From VXNE01 sp963664635 (GTDB lineage Bacteria; Pseudomonadota; Gammaproteobacteria; Pseudomonadales; Azotimanducaceae), in NCBI GenBank assembly GCA_963664635.1, contig OY761542.1, forward strand, positions 5,322,055-5,386,054: a stretch of 64,000 bases of DNA, in the 5' to 3' direction. Below the pieces are notes generated by a model, which saw only the letters and a list, made by a program, of their open reading frames with translations, was not told the origin of the DNA and made no database searches. Position numbers and translations under genes: made by a program. Numbering within the stretch: position 1 is the stretch's first letter; every line of letters begins with the position of its first letter. Of this stretch, positions 51,866 to 59,790 are shown piece after piece.

Positions 51866-53239
51866 CTACCGCTGTCTCTTGGCCGGCGGTTTCCAGCCCT
51901 TGATGTTGCGCTGGCGGGCGCGGCCCACCGCGAGATGCTCCGCCGCCACCCGGGTGGTGATGGTCGAGCCGGCGCCGATGTAGGCTCCGTCCTCCACGTC
52001 GAGCGGCGCCACGAGCGTGGAGTTGGTGCCGACGAACACCTCGTCGCCGATGCGCGTCTGGTGCTTGTCGACACCGTCGTAGTTGCAGGTGATCGTGCCC
52101 GCTCCGACGTTGCAGCGTGCGCCGACGAAGGCGTCGCCGAGGTAGGCCAGGTGGCTGGCCTTGGTGCCGGCGCCAAGGCGCGCCTTCTTGGTCTCGACGA
52201 AGTTGCCGATGCGGGTGTCCTCCCCGAGCTCCGTGCCCGGGCGCAGGCGCGCGAACGGTCCGACCGCCGCGCCCCGGTCGATGCGGGCCCCGTCGATCAC
52301 GGTGTGGGTTTCCACCGTCACGCCGTCCGCGAGCACCGAGTCGCGAATCACGCAGTGGGGCCCGACGCGCACATCCGCACCGAGTTCCACGGCACCTTCC
52401 AGCACCACGCCCACGTCGATGACACAGTCCACGCCGGCGCGGAGCGTCCCGCGCAGGTCGAACCGCGCCGGATCGCGGAGCGTCACCCCGGCCCGCATCG
52501 CGGCTTCCGCATTGCGACGCTGGTAGCGCCGCTCCGTGTCGGCAAGCTGGAGCCGGTCGTTCACGCCGAGCACCTCGTCCGGATCGGCCGCCGGCAGGCC
52601 CGCAACCGGAATCCCCGCCGCCACGGCCCCTCCGACAACGTCCGTGAGGTAGTACTCGCCCTGCGCGTTGTCGTTGTCGACGGCCGCGAGCAGCTTGCCG
52701 AGCAGGGCGCCGGGCCCGGCGAGGATGCCGGTGTTGACCTCCGTGATCGCGCGTTGCCCGTCCGAGGCGTCCCGGTCCTCGACGATCGCCGCGACCCGAC
52801 CTTCGCCGTCGCGCACGATCCGGCCCAACCCCGCGGGAGTAGGTGTCTCCGCGGTGACCAGGGCCACGCCCGCGCGCTCCCCACTCGCGGCCACGCAGGC
52901 TTCGAGCGTTTCGCGCGTGATCAGGGGCACATCCGCGTAGAGCACCAGCACCGTCGCCTCGCCCGACACACCCGGCAGCGCCTGCAGCACCGCATGGCCG
53001 GAACCCAACTGCTCGGCCTGGTCCACCCAGGCGATGTCCGGCGCATCCGCGCACCACTGGCGGATCTCCGCCGCCCCGGCGCCCACCACGACATGCAGTT
53101 GCGCCGGGGAGAGCGCCCGGGCCGTGTCCAGCACGTGGCTCAACATCGGCCGCCCGCCAATCTCGTGAAGCACCTTCGGCCGGTTCGACCGCATGCGAGT
53201 GCCCTGGCCCGCGGCCAGGACGATGACTTCGAGCGCCAT
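51866..53239 (-). CDS. glmU: Bifunctional UDP-GlcNAc pyrophosphorylase/glucosamine-1-phosphate acetyltransferase
   Basis: A 457-residue enzyme. The N-terminal uridylyltransferase has LAAGQGTRMRSNRPKVLHEI, GSGHAVLQALP, VLYADVPLI and NTGILAG. The C-terminal left-handed beta-helix acetyltransferase has IDVGVVLEGAVELGADVRVGPHCVIRDS, GPFARLRPGTELGEDTRIGNFVETKKARLG and CNYDGVDKHQTRIGDEVFVGTNSTLVAP. ATG 53239 is the first start inside the homologous region. The frame is open to 53431. The upstream 209 bases (53240-53448) hold its promoter and nothing else recognisable. Confidence 0.96.
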   Translation of the reverse strand: MALEVIVLAAGQGTRMRSNRPKVLHEIGGRPMLSHVLDTARALSPAQLHVVVGAGAAEIRQWCADAPDIAWVDQAEQLGSGHAVLQALPGVSGEATVLVLYADVPLITRETLEACVAASGERAGVALVTAETPTPAGLGRIVRDGEGRVAAIVEDRDASDGQRAITEVNTGILAGPGALLGKLLAAVDNDNAQGEYYLTDVVGGAVAAGIPVAGLPAADPDEVLGVNDRLQLADTERRYQRRNAEAAMRAGVTLRDPARFDLRGTLRAGVDCVIDVGVVLEGAVELGADVRVGPHCVIRDSVLADGVTVETHTVIDGARIDRGAAVGPFARLRPGTELGEDTRIGNFVETKKARLGAGTKASHLAYLGDAFVGARCNVGAGTITCNYDGVDKHQTRIGDEVFVGTNSTLVAPLDVEDGAYIGAGSTITTRVAAEHLAVGRARQRNIKGWKPPAKRQR

Positions 53240-53448
53240 CGGGGAATCCGCACGGCGAAAGTCCGGATTATAGGGTCCCCCACCGACAAAACGCCGCAGA
53301 GGCAGGATAGCGGCCACTGGCCGTTCTCGGTGCGTTGACAGGATCGGAAGGAATTCTCTTCGCGAACTCGGCGCATACTGGGGCCCGCACTCGAGCGGTC
53401 CGGGGGAGCGCGAGGGGCTTGCCCCTCGCATGAATGGAGCCAGAGCAC

Positions 53449-53700
53449 ATGAAGCGCACGTACTTTGTGGTCGCGCGGTGGGATGCGGCGGCGGGCGTCT
53501 TCTTTTCCCAAAGCGACATCGATGGATTGCACATCGAGGCGGCCACCCTCGAGGAGTTCGAGTCGCTCGTCGCCGACCTGGCCCCAGAACTCATCATCGA
53601 AAACCACCTGAGTGCCGACGACCTGGCCACTACGCCGCTCAAGCAACTCATCCCTTCGATCGTCCTGCGAGAGGCGACACGCCTCGACGCCACCGCGTGA
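53449..53700 (+). CDS. DUF1902 domain-containing protein (HicB-like antitoxin fold)
   Basis: An 83-residue protein, MKRTYFVVARWDAAAGVFFSQSDIDGLHIEAATLEEFESLVADLAPELI, matching DUF1902, whose fold resembles HicB-type antitoxins. ATG 53449 follows GGAG by 10 bases; ATG 53434 is in frame. In many genomes such genes pair with a HicA-like toxin; here the next 96 bases carry no HicA frame, so it is an orphan or the partner was lost. Confidence 0.75.
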   Translation: MKRTYFVVARWDAAAGVFFSQSDIDGLHIEAATLEEFESLVADLAPELIIENHLSADDLATTPLKQLIPSIVLREATRLDATA

Positions 53701-53796
53701 GGGATGGCCGAGTTGCGCGTTTGACCAATGCGTCGCCGCCGTGTGAGGCTTGAGCAAGGCCATCCTCAGGGCCGACCAGCAACAGGGAGTGAAGGC

Positions 53797-54297
53797 ATGA
53801 CCACCCAGTCCGAGGAGTATCGCGACGGCATCGCGTCCGCCTGGCAGGGCGAGCAGTGGGGCAAGGAGTTCTTCGACCTGCTGGCCGAGGCCACGGAGGA
53901 CGCCGACCGGCGCGGCCGGTGGGAGGTTCTCGCGCAACTCGAAGCGGCCACCGGAGACCGCCTGGCGCCCCTGGTGGCCGATGACGCCAGGGCGGCCTCC
54001 CCGGACGCACGACCAAAGCTCGACGAGGCTGCGGCCGCGTACGCGCAGTTGCCCTATGCCGAGGCCCTGCAGCAGATGATGACCCTCGTGGAACCGGCCA
54101 TCGAGCGGTTCCGGGTGCTGCTGGACATGGCGCCCGACGAGGATCGCGACGCCGTCCAGATACTGTTCGACCACGAGATCGCCATCCAGCGGTTCGCGGA
54201 ACGCGAGCTGGCGGGAGACACCGAGACGTCTCTCGATCCGGTGCGCGACGTGATTCGACGCGCGCGCGAAGCCTTAGCAACTACAGCTACTACCTGA
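53797..54297 (+). CDS. Helical hypothetical protein, ferritin-like appearance
   Basis: A 166-residue, almost wholly alpha-helical acidic protein. Helical segments are ASAWQGEQWGKEFFDLLAE, WEVLAQLEAATGDRLAPLV, YAEALQQMMTLVEPAIERFRVLL and AVQILFDHEIAIQRFAERELAGD. The spaced Glu and His residues (ATGD, FDHEIAI) are reminiscent of a four-helix ferritin or rubrerythrin-like bundle, but no clear di-iron ExxH pair is complete. GGGAG precedes ATG 53797 by about 9 bases. It is probably co-transcribed with the PPOX gene 19 bases downstream. Function unknown. Confidence 0.65.
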   Translation: MTTQSEEYRDGIASAWQGEQWGKEFFDLLAEATEDADRRGRWEVLAQLEAATGDRLAPLVADDARAASPDARPKLDEAAAAYAQLPYAEALQQMMTLVEPAIERFRVLLDMAPDEDRDAVQILFDHEIAIQRFAERELAGDTETSLDPVRDVIRRAREALATTATT

Positions 54298-54316
54298 CTG
54301 AGCCGACGGAGGCACG

Positions 54317-54736
54317 ATGACCGCCCTGAATCCAGAGGAAAAGCAGGCCTTCCTGAGCGAACTGCACATCGGCGTCCTGTCGATCCCGCGGGACGACCGT
54401 GGCCCCCTGACCGCGCCGATCTGGTACTGCTACACGCCCGGCGAGGACCTGTGGGTCATGATCGGCAAGACCTCCCGGAAAGCGAAGCTCCTCGACGTGG
54501 GCACGCGGGTCTCCCTCTGCGCGCAGAAGGAGGAGCCGCCGTATGTCTACGTCACCGCCGAAGGGCCGGTCGTCGGGATCGCGGACGGCACGGACGACGA
54601 CATCCTGGAGCTGGCCACCCGCTACGTCGGCGAGGAGCAGGGCAAGGTCTACGCGGAGAACATGCGCACGAGCGAGAGCCTGACGGTGCGGGTGCGTCCG
54701 GAGACGTGGCTCGCCGTGGACTACTCGCGGCGGTAA
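54317..54736 (+). CDS. Pyridoxamine 5'-phosphate oxidase-like split-barrel protein
   Basis: A 139-residue FMN- or F420-binding split barrel: FLSELHIGVLSIPRDDRGPLTAPIWYCYTPG at the N-terminus, WVMIGKTSRKAKLL, and VYVTAEGPV in the centre. Such proteins reduce or oxidise unknown substrates, sometimes binding heme or F420. It is not PdxH, lacking its C-terminal signature and being too short. It follows the helical gene by 19 bases and precedes a DUF1697 gene. Confidence 0.8.
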   Translation: MTALNPEEKQAFLSELHIGVLSIPRDDRGPLTAPIWYCYTPGEDLWVMIGKTSRKAKLLDVGTRVSLCAQKEEPPYVYVTAEGPVVGIADGTDDDILELATRYVGEEQGKVYAENMRTSESLTVRVRPETWLAVDYSRR

Positions 54737-54774
54737 CGCTCGACGAGACCTGCGCCGGTTCCGCGCGGACGGGT

Positions 54775-55305
54775 ATGGCCAGACGGATCGCCCTGTTTCG
54801 CGGCATCAACGTCGGCGGCAGGAATACCGTCCCCATGAAGACGCTGACCGCCGTCCTGCAAGGCCTCGGGTGCACCGACGTGCGCACCTACATCCAGAGC
54901 GGCAACGTGGTCTTCGACGAACCCGCGGGGGCGGAGGTCTCCCCGGCGTCGATCGCTGCGGCGCTGCGGGCCGAAACGGCCGTCGACACGCGCGTGCGGC
55001 TCCTGACGGTCGCCGAACTGCGCGAGGCGGCCGACGGCAATCCCTTCGCCGGCGAAGAGGCGCGGACCGTGCAACTGTTCTTTCTCGAGTCGGCTCCCGC
55101 CGCTCCGGACCTGGACGCTATCCGGGCCCTGTGCAAGGACTCCGAGCGATGGCGCCTCGGGGGCGCGGTGTTCTACCTGCACGCACCCGAAGGCATCGCG
55201 CGCTCGAAGCTCGCGGCGGCGGTCGAGAGGAAGCTCGGCGTGGGCGCCACCGCGCGCAACTGGCGCACGGTCCGCAGGGTGCTGGAGATCGCCGGGGAGG
55301 GGTGA
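54775..55305 (+). CDS. DUF1697 domain-containing protein
   Basis: A 176-residue protein with the characteristic start RIALFRGINVGGRNTVPMKTLTAVLQGLGCTDVRTYIQSGNVVF, central ELREAADGNPF, and C-terminal KLGVGATARNWRTVRRVLEIA. The DUF1697 fold is a two-layer alpha/beta sandwich; function unknown. It starts 38 bases after the PPOX gene. Confidence 0.9.
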   Translation: MARRIALFRGINVGGRNTVPMKTLTAVLQGLGCTDVRTYIQSGNVVFDEPAGAEVSPASIAAALRAETAVDTRVRLLTVAELREAADGNPFAGEEARTVQLFFLESAPAAPDLDAIRALCKDSERWRLGGAVFYLHAPEGIARSKLAAAVERKLGVGATARNWRTVRRVLEIAGEG

Positions 55306-55387
55306 CGGCCCCTGGACGGACTGCGCGGGTTTGACCCGCCGCTACGGTGGCGTCGCTCCCGACCCAAGCCCGACGGCGCCGATGTTG

Positions 55388-55492
55388 TCACCGCTGTCTG
55401 CTGCCCGCGAACTCGTGGCAGAGGACCAGCGGCACGCCGCCGCCGACCTCCAGGTACTCGATACGGGCGCCGTCGAGCGTCACTTTCGGCAT
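55388..55492 (-). pseudogene. Alpha/beta-hydrolase N-terminal stub
   Basis: ATG 55492 starts MPKVTLDGARIEYLEVGGGV then PLVLCHEFAGSRQR and stops. This is the usual first 30 residues of an alpha/beta hydrolase up to the oxyanion HEFAG motif, with the remaining 200 or more residues gone. It occupies part of the 346-base gap between the DUF1697 gene and the GST; the rest (55500-55651) holds repeat elements. Confidence 0.55.
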
Positions 55493-55595
55493 CGGGTGAC
55501 TCCCCAGGGCATGTCAACCGTGTTCACGATAGCAATCGGTCGCCGGCTTTTCCGCCCTCGAGACGGGACGGAACAAGCACGTCGCGGTCGTGCGT

Positions 55596-55631
55596 GAATT
55601 CGAGACGGGACGGGACAAGCCCGTCCCCTAC
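55596..55631 (-). repeat. GTAG-type REP element (type A), with a degenerate partner
   Basis: On the minus strand: GTAG, GGGACGGG-CTTGT-CCCGTCCC, GTCTCGAATTC. A second, degraded copy (CTCGAGACGGGACGGAACAAG) lies just before it at about 55558-55584 in the same orientation, suggesting a tandem or BIME-like arrangement. It ends 20 bases before the GST start codon. Confidence 0.75.
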
Positions 55632-55651
55632 AATTGCGGTGTGAGTGCCCC

Positions 55652-56416
55652 ATGTTGAAAATTTACGGCGTCCCCAACTCCCAGCCGGTCCGTGCGGTCG
55701 TCTGGACGTGCCTGATCAAGGAACTGCCCTTCGAGTTCGTCATGACGAGCCAGAACCGGGACGCGAAACAGCCGGAGTACCTGGCCGCGGTGAATCCCCG
55801 GGGCACCATCCCCGCGGTGGACGACGATGGCGTCGTGCTCTGGGAGAGCCACGCGATCCTCGTCTACCTGTGCGAGAAACACGGCTGGAACGATCTGTGG
55901 CCGTCCGACGTGGCGCGACGCGCGCGGGTGAACCAGTACCTGCATTTCCACCACCGCAACACGCGGGAACTGGTCGTGCAGTGGAGCCGCGCGATCTGGC
56001 CGGCGCTGTTCGGCGTCACGGACCCGGACGAGCAGTGGTTCGAGCGCAACACCTTCCCGGGCCTGCGCAACAACGCCGAGACCGTGGAGAACACGCTGCG
56101 GATCGTCGACGGCATGCTCGGCGGCACCCCATTCATCGCCGGCGCGACCGCGACGCTGGCCGACATCAGCGCCTACGAGGAACTGGGCCAGAACCAGGCC
56201 AGGTACGCGAACTGCACCGACTTCGGACCGTATCCCAACATCCGCCGCTGGTTCCTCGACATGGCGGGGTTGCCCTACCATGAGCAAGCGCATGCCATCT
56301 GGACCCTGGTCGGCGATCTCGCGCGGTTGAGCGGCGGCATGCGCAGGATCGCGGCCGCGAACAAGGAGGCCGCCCGGATTCTGGACGTGGCCGTGACGGG
56401 CTACGCCGACCGATAG
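55652..56416 (+). CDS. Glutathione S-transferase family protein
   Basis: A 254-residue GST. The thioredoxin-fold N-terminal domain has MLKIYGVPNSQPVRAVVWTCLIKELPFEFV, the cis-Pro region NPRGTIPAVDDDGVVLWESHAILVYLCEKH with the GSH-binding Glu-Ser pair, and the C-terminal helical domain has the N-capping PFIAGATATLADISAYEEL. Most similar in layout to theta-class enzymes, which often act on halogenated compounds (inference). The ATG 55652 is chosen over GTG 55634 for homology. It precedes the haloalkane dehalogenase by 32 bases. Confidence 0.9.
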   Translation: MLKIYGVPNSQPVRAVVWTCLIKELPFEFVMTSQNRDAKQPEYLAAVNPRGTIPAVDDDGVVLWESHAILVYLCEKHGWNDLWPSDVARRARVNQYLHFHHRNTRELVVQWSRAIWPALFGVTDPDEQWFERNTFPGLRNNAETVENTLRIVDGMLGGTPFIAGATATLADISAYEELGQNQARYANCTDFGPYPNIRRWFLDMAGLPYHEQAHAIWTLVGDLARLSGGMRRIAAANKEAARILDVAVTGYADR

Positions 56417-56448
56417 AAGCGCGAACAGCAAACGCAACGGGAAGGACG

Positions 56449-57507
56449 ATGCACGACACCACCGGACGCATCCTGGGCTGCCTGGCCCTCGCCGTGCTGC
56501 CCTTCGTGACCCCGGCCCAGGCCGAGGAAGTCCGGCCCGGGGTACTGCGGACGCCGGAGGCCCGCTTCGAGCGCCTCGAGGGCTTTCCCTACGCCCCGAA
56601 CTACCTGCGGGTCGGCGACATCCGGCTGCACTACGTGGACGTGGGACCCCGCGACGCCGAGACCCTGCTCCTGATCCACGGCGAGCCGACGTGGAGCTAT
56701 CTCTTCCGCAAGATGATCCCCGTTTTCACCGAGGCCGGTTACCGGGTCGTGGCGCCGGACCTCGTGGGCTTCGGGCGATCCGACAAGTTCGCGGACGAAG
56801 GCGCATACAGCCACGCAATGCAGGTCGAGTACATGCTGGAACTGGTGCGTGACCTTGACCTCGAGGACGCCACCTTCTTCGGCCAGGACTGGGGCGGACT
56901 CATCGGCCTGCGCGTGGTGGCCGCCGAGCCGGACCGATTCTCCCGCGTCGTGGTCTCCAACACCGGACTGCCCGCGGCCAGCGGGTTCCAGAGCTGGATC
57001 GCCTACCCGCTCTTCAAGCTGGCGGTCTGGTGGGAGGGCGCGATGACCATGGAGGAGTTGGCCACCGACCTCACGTTCCCGCGCTGGGTGGCCTACAGCT
57101 ACCACGTCGAGGACCTGCCGATCGGACGGCTCATGTCCTTCATGGGAGGCAGCGAGGGTGTCACGGCCGCCTACGAAGCGCCGTTCCCGGACCAGGGCTA
57201 CAAGGCGGCCGCGCAGGTCATGCCGTATCTCGTGCCCTCGGAACTGCGCGAGAACGAGGCGGCCTGGGAGGTGTTCGAGAACTGGTGCAAGCCTTTCCTC
57301 GTCGCCTTCACGGACTCCGATCCGATCACCCGCGGCGGGGAACAGGTGTTTCTCTCGCGGGTGGCCGTCGCGCAGAACGTCAGCATCCGGGGCGCCGGAC
57401 ACTTCGTCCAGGAAGACGCGGGACCGGCGCTCGCGAAGCTGATGGTCGACTTCATGCAGGGGCGGGAGCTGCCCAAGGCAATCAACGCGGACGGGTCGGC
57501 CCCGTAG
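56449..57507 (+). CDS. Haloalkane dehalogenase-like alpha/beta hydrolase, exported
   Basis: A 352-residue protein with a signal peptide (ILGCLALAVLPFVTPAQA). The nucleophile Asp147 lies in FFGQDWGGLIGL, where Trp148 is the halide-stabilising residue, HGEPTWSYLFRKM carries the oxyanion region, and DLVGFGRSDK is the next signature. The catalytic acid is likely in FTDSDPIT and the His in GAGHFVQED. Subfamily HLD-I-like. Hydrolytic dehalogenation to alcohols is the expected reaction; secretion is unusual but known. The stop codon TAG belongs to a REP element. It is probably in one operon with the GST. Confidence 0.88.
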   Translation: MHDTTGRILGCLALAVLPFVTPAQAEEVRPGVLRTPEARFERLEGFPYAPNYLRVGDIRLHYVDVGPRDAETLLLIHGEPTWSYLFRKMIPVFTEAGYRVVAPDLVGFGRSDKFADEGAYSHAMQVEYMLELVRDLDLEDATFFGQDWGGLIGLRVVAAEPDRFSRVVVSNTGLPAASGFQSWIAYPLFKLAVWWEGAMTMEELATDLTFPRWVAYSYHVEDLPIGRLMSFMGGSEGVTAAYEAPFPDQGYKAAAQVMPYLVPSELRENEAAWEVFENWCKPFLVAFTDSDPITRGGEQVFLSRVAVAQNVSIRGAGHFVQEDAGPALAKLMVDFMQGRELPKAINADGSAP

Positions 57508-57534
57508 GGGACACGGGCTCGTCCCGTCCCGTCT
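57504..57534 (+). repeat. GTAG-type REP element (type A) at the dehalogenase stop
   Basis: GTAG, then GGGACacGGG-CTCGT-CCCGTCCC, then GTCTCCGAC. It carries a two-base insertion in the left arm that bulges the stem. TAG (57505-57507) is the dehalogenase stop codon. Confidence 0.75.
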
Positions 57535-57696
57535 CCGACCGCGACTTGCCGAGATTTCCTACAGACAGACGCGTCCTGCCGCCGTCAAGATGGCGCTGCG
57601 GTCGCACGCTGCATCCCGCGCCAGTGGGGTGCGGGCGATGCGACCGCCGGACACATTCGCTATTCTTGGAGGAGGGACCCACCATGAGCCAACCCC

Positions 57697-58071
57697 GTGG
57701 TAGACACGCTGGAGCTCTGCGACGCCTTGCGGAAGACGGGCATGGAACACGAGCAGGCCGAGGGCGTCGCGCGCGCCCTGAACAAGGAACTGGGGGAGCA
57801 TGTCGTCACGCACGGTGCCATGCGGGCCGGATTCCAGGAGGTGCGCAGCGACATCCAGGCGGCGCGCGCCGAGACCCAACAGGTGCGCACCGATCTGCAG
57901 GCGGAAATCCGGGCCGTGGATCACAAGGTGGATCTCGTCCGTTCGGAACTCGGTGGCCGGATAGACGCCGTCGACTCGAAGCTCACATTCATGGTCGCCG
58001 GCTTCGGTCTCGTCCTGACGGTCCTGACGGTGGCGGGCGGCATGGGCCTGTTCCAGCTCGCACCCACGTAA
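57697..58071 (+). CDS. DUF1640-like coiled-coil membrane protein
   Basis: A 124-residue protein: N-terminal helix VDTLELCDALRKTGMEHEQAEGVARALNKEL, a long coiled coil (VRSDIQAARAETQQVRTDLQAEIRAVDHKVDLVRSEL), and a C-terminal membrane helix MVAGFGLVLTVLTVAGGMGLF. GTG 57697 is in frame, but the better ribosome-binding site (GGAGGAGGG) sits before ATG 57684 in another frame. Removing one C from the CCCC run at about 57693 would join them. So this may be a frameshifted gene or a sequencing artefact. The stop TAA is two bases before a REP element. Confidence 0.65.
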   Translation: MVDTLELCDALRKTGMEHEQAEGVARALNKELGEHVVTHGAMRAGFQEVRSDIQAARAETQQVRTDLQAEIRAVDHKVDLVRSELGGRIDAVDSKLTFMVAGFGLVLTVLTVAGGMGLFQLAPT

Positions 58072-58072
58072 C

Positions 58073-58116
58073 GTAGGGGACGGGCTTGTCCCGTCCCGTT
58101 TCGAATTGATGCATGG
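58073..58116 (+). repeat. GTAG-type REP element (type A) after the DUF1640-like gene
   Basis: GTAG, GGGACGGG-CTTGT-CCCGTCCC, then GTTTCGAATTGATGCATGG. It begins two bases after the gene's TAA and is oriented with the gene. The extended right flank (AATT...ATGCA) is shared with the copies at 572 and, partly, 60834. Confidence 0.8.
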
Positions 58117-58160
58117 ACCGGGAGGGTCTGTCCCGCCCGTCACCAGTTCATACGTGACGC

Positions 58161-58191
58161 CAGGACGGGCGGCCACAAGGGCCGCCCCTAC
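58161..58191 (-). repeat. GTAG-type REP element (type B) at a small gene's stop
   Basis: On the minus strand GTAG is followed by the perfect hairpin GGGCGGCC-CTTGT-GGCCGCCC, then GTCCTG. TAG (58190-58188) is the stop of the 68-residue gene. With the type A copy at 58073 it forms a pair of inverted elements about 45 bases apart. Confidence 0.8.
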
Positions 58192-58394
58192 TTGATCGCG
58201 GACCCGTCGTACCAGCCACAAATGGTGCGGAAGGGAAAGCGTCCCAGGACCTTGTCGCCCGCAGAAAGCTCCAGCATCCAGTTCCCGGATTGGCTCTTGC
58301 GCGGCTCAACCTTCTCAACGCCTTGAAGGTTGACGAAATGCACCGTGTCGTTGCCCTGCACCATCACGGTGATCGCCCTTGCCTCGTCGCTCAT
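58188..58394 (-). CDS. Small hypothetical protein (68 residues)
   Basis: MSDEARAITVMVQGNDTVHFVNLQGVEKVEPRKSQSGNWMLELSAGDKVLGRF followed by a short tail. It looks like a small beta-rich domain. I do not recognise a family. The ATG has a GGAG about 7 bases upstream. The stop codon is provided by a REP element, so the native C-terminus may be changed. It is separated by 75 bases from the GST-like gene on the same strand. Confidence 0.6.
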   Translation of the reverse strand: MSDEARAITVMVQGNDTVHFVNLQGVEKVEPRKSQSGNWMLELSAGDKVLGRFPFRTICGWYDGSAIK

Positions 58395-58469
58395 GTCCGT
58401 CTCCTTCCGTTCGGCTCGGCGCTCCTACCATACTGCAAGGGAGCCCTCGCGACGCAAAGCCCGGCCGCC

Positions 58470-59552
58470 TCAACCGGAACGCTGCAACTTGAATCCCACC
58501 CGCTCCAACCTGGCGTCGGTCGAGCGTCCCAGAAACTCCACCCATCCGATCACCGCCATCAATTCATCGGCCCGCTCCCTGTCCTCCCCGGACAGGCCGA
58601 CGCAAGCGTCCCGCACCCGCTGCGCCTTCCACGCCGAGAATATCGAGCAGGAGCGCCTGTACGGCTGGCCGAACAACTCGATCTCCGGCGTGAGGGGTTG
58701 CGCCATCTCCTCCCCCGGCGCGGCCGCCGCCAGCAGGGGCTGCGCGAGCTGCTCGACGCTCGTCGCATACGCGGCGCCGATAGGCCCGATGTAGCGCAGG
58801 TACGCGAGGAACGGCTTGGTCATGCCCAGCTCCCCACCTGCCGGCATGGCGTACGCCGCGTGCATGTTGTCCAGGAAGTAGCTGAGGTTGGCCGCCTGCG
58901 TCTTCAGGTGTGCCTGGGCAGAGCCGTGATCCCTGTATTGGTGCGGGTAATAGGCCGCGTAGAGACAGCAGTCCGCCAGGCTCGGGTGCGGCCCGAACGC
59001 GAACCGCCGGGGGCCGACCGCCTGGTCCAGGAGTTCGGTCGCTTCCTCGAACAGCCGCTGAACGAGGCGCCGCCCCGGCTCCTTGTCTATGCCGAGCCCC
59101 GGGAGATAGCTCTGCATGCGCTCCGCAACCGCATCGCCGTTCGCCCAGGTCTCCTCCGCGTCGCCCTGACCGAAGAACCGGTTGAAGTCCGCGATGGCGA
59201 AACGCCTGGCATCGGGGTCGTTCCACCGCGTGTGCATCGCGGTCACGACCCAGAGTTCGTCGACGAAGAACTCCACGATCCGCGTGACCAGCATCAGGAC
59301 GGGATCCTCGGGAAAGACCGGTCGCTTCGGGTGCCTCTGCTCGAGCGCATCGGCGATGACGGTCGTGTCTTGGAGAATCTCGCCCTGGTCGCTTTCCAGC
59401 ACCGGAAAGACGGTGCGTCCCACCACCGGGACTATCCGGTCCCGGTACGTCGATAGCTCGTACATCTCGACGAACGGGATGCGCTTGTAGCCCAGGCAGG
59501 CCCGCGTCTTCGCCGTGTAGTAGGAGACCATCGGGCCATAGTGCGTGTACAT
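58470..59552 (-). CDS. Glutathione S-transferase-like protein (360 residues)
   Basis: A long GST-fold protein. The N-terminal thioredoxin-like domain has YYTAKTRACLGYKRIPFVEMYEL, the cis-Pro GRTVFPVLESDQGEILQDTTVIADALEQRHP, and a helical domain with HPSLADCCLYAAYYPHQYRDH. The roughly 150-residue C-terminal extension is much longer than typical GSTs and contains several hydrophobic helices (TKPFLAYLRYIGPIG). Homologues with such extensions are usually annotated only as GST N-terminal domain proteins. Function unknown. Upstream lie REP elements. Confidence 0.8.
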   Translation of the reverse strand: MYTHYGPMVSYYTAKTRACLGYKRIPFVEMYELSTYRDRIVPVVGRTVFPVLESDQGEILQDTTVIADALEQRHPKRPVFPEDPVLMLVTRIVEFFVDELWVVTAMHTRWNDPDARRFAIADFNRFFGQGDAEETWANGDAVAERMQSYLPGLGIDKEPGRRLVQRLFEEATELLDQAVGPRRFAFGPHPSLADCCLYAAYYPHQYRDHGSAQAHLKTQAANLSYFLDNMHAAYAMPAGGELGMTKPFLAYLRYIGPIGAAYATSVEQLAQPLLAAAAPGEEMAQPLTPEIELFGQPYRRSCSIFSAWKAQRVRDACVGLSGEDRERADELMAVIGWVEFLGRSTDARLERVGFKLQRSG

Positions 59553-59631
59553 CGACGATTCCCTTGTGCGCCCGCCGCGTGGTCCACGGACGTTGCCAGC
59601 CGGATGGTACTACCGGAGCGGGATCCGGGCT

Positions 59632-59660
59632 GTAGGGCGGCCCCTGTGGCCGCCCGTCCC
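59632..59660 (+). repeat. GTAG-type REP element (type B)
   Basis: GTAG followed by GGCGGCC-CCTGT-GGCCGCC, a 7-bp stem. It is followed 12 bases later by an inverted type A copy, together resembling a BIME-type pair upstream of the GST-like gene's start. Confidence 0.7.
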
Positions 59661-59672
59661 GCGCTTTGCGTC

Positions 59673-59706
59673 AATTCGAGACGGGACGGGACGAGCCCGT
59701 CCCCTA
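59673..59706 (-). repeat. GTAG-type REP element (type A)
   Basis: On the minus strand: GTAG, GGGACGGG-CTCGT-CCCGTCCC, GTCTCGAATTG. Inverted relative to the type B copy at 59632. The two elements separate the GST-like gene from the DUF4143 remnant. Confidence 0.8.
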
Positions 59707-59724
59707 CAATCGGCCGCCGCTTCG

Positions 59725-59790
59725 CTTTCAATTGGTCGGGGATTTACTTTCAATTGGACGAGCGTACTCTTTCAATCGGTCCCCATTCCG
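59725..59790 (+). repeat. Three iteron-like repeats with an exact 22-base period
   Basis: CTTTCAATTGG occurs at 59725 and 59747 and CTTTCAATCGG at 59769, each starting a 22-base unit. Only the first 8 to 11 bases of each unit are conserved. Period 22 is two helical turns, as in iterons or operator arrays. It directly precedes the DUF4143-type remnant. Confidence 0.65.

Noticed and set aside
50023..51900. glmS ribozyme
   Set aside because: The ribozyme is a Firmicutes feature, and the 10 bases between glmU and glmS cannot hold it.
53701..53796. A HicA-like toxin after the DUF1902 gene
   Set aside because: The short frame MAELRV stops at once and the remainder has no HicA motif (no GSH-His pattern).
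57684..58076. A 130-residue frame starting at ATG 57684 with a strong ribosome-binding site
   Set aside because: It is an Arg/Gly/His-rich shadow of the DUF1640-like gene; the real protein is in the next frame, possibly joined by a one-base change.
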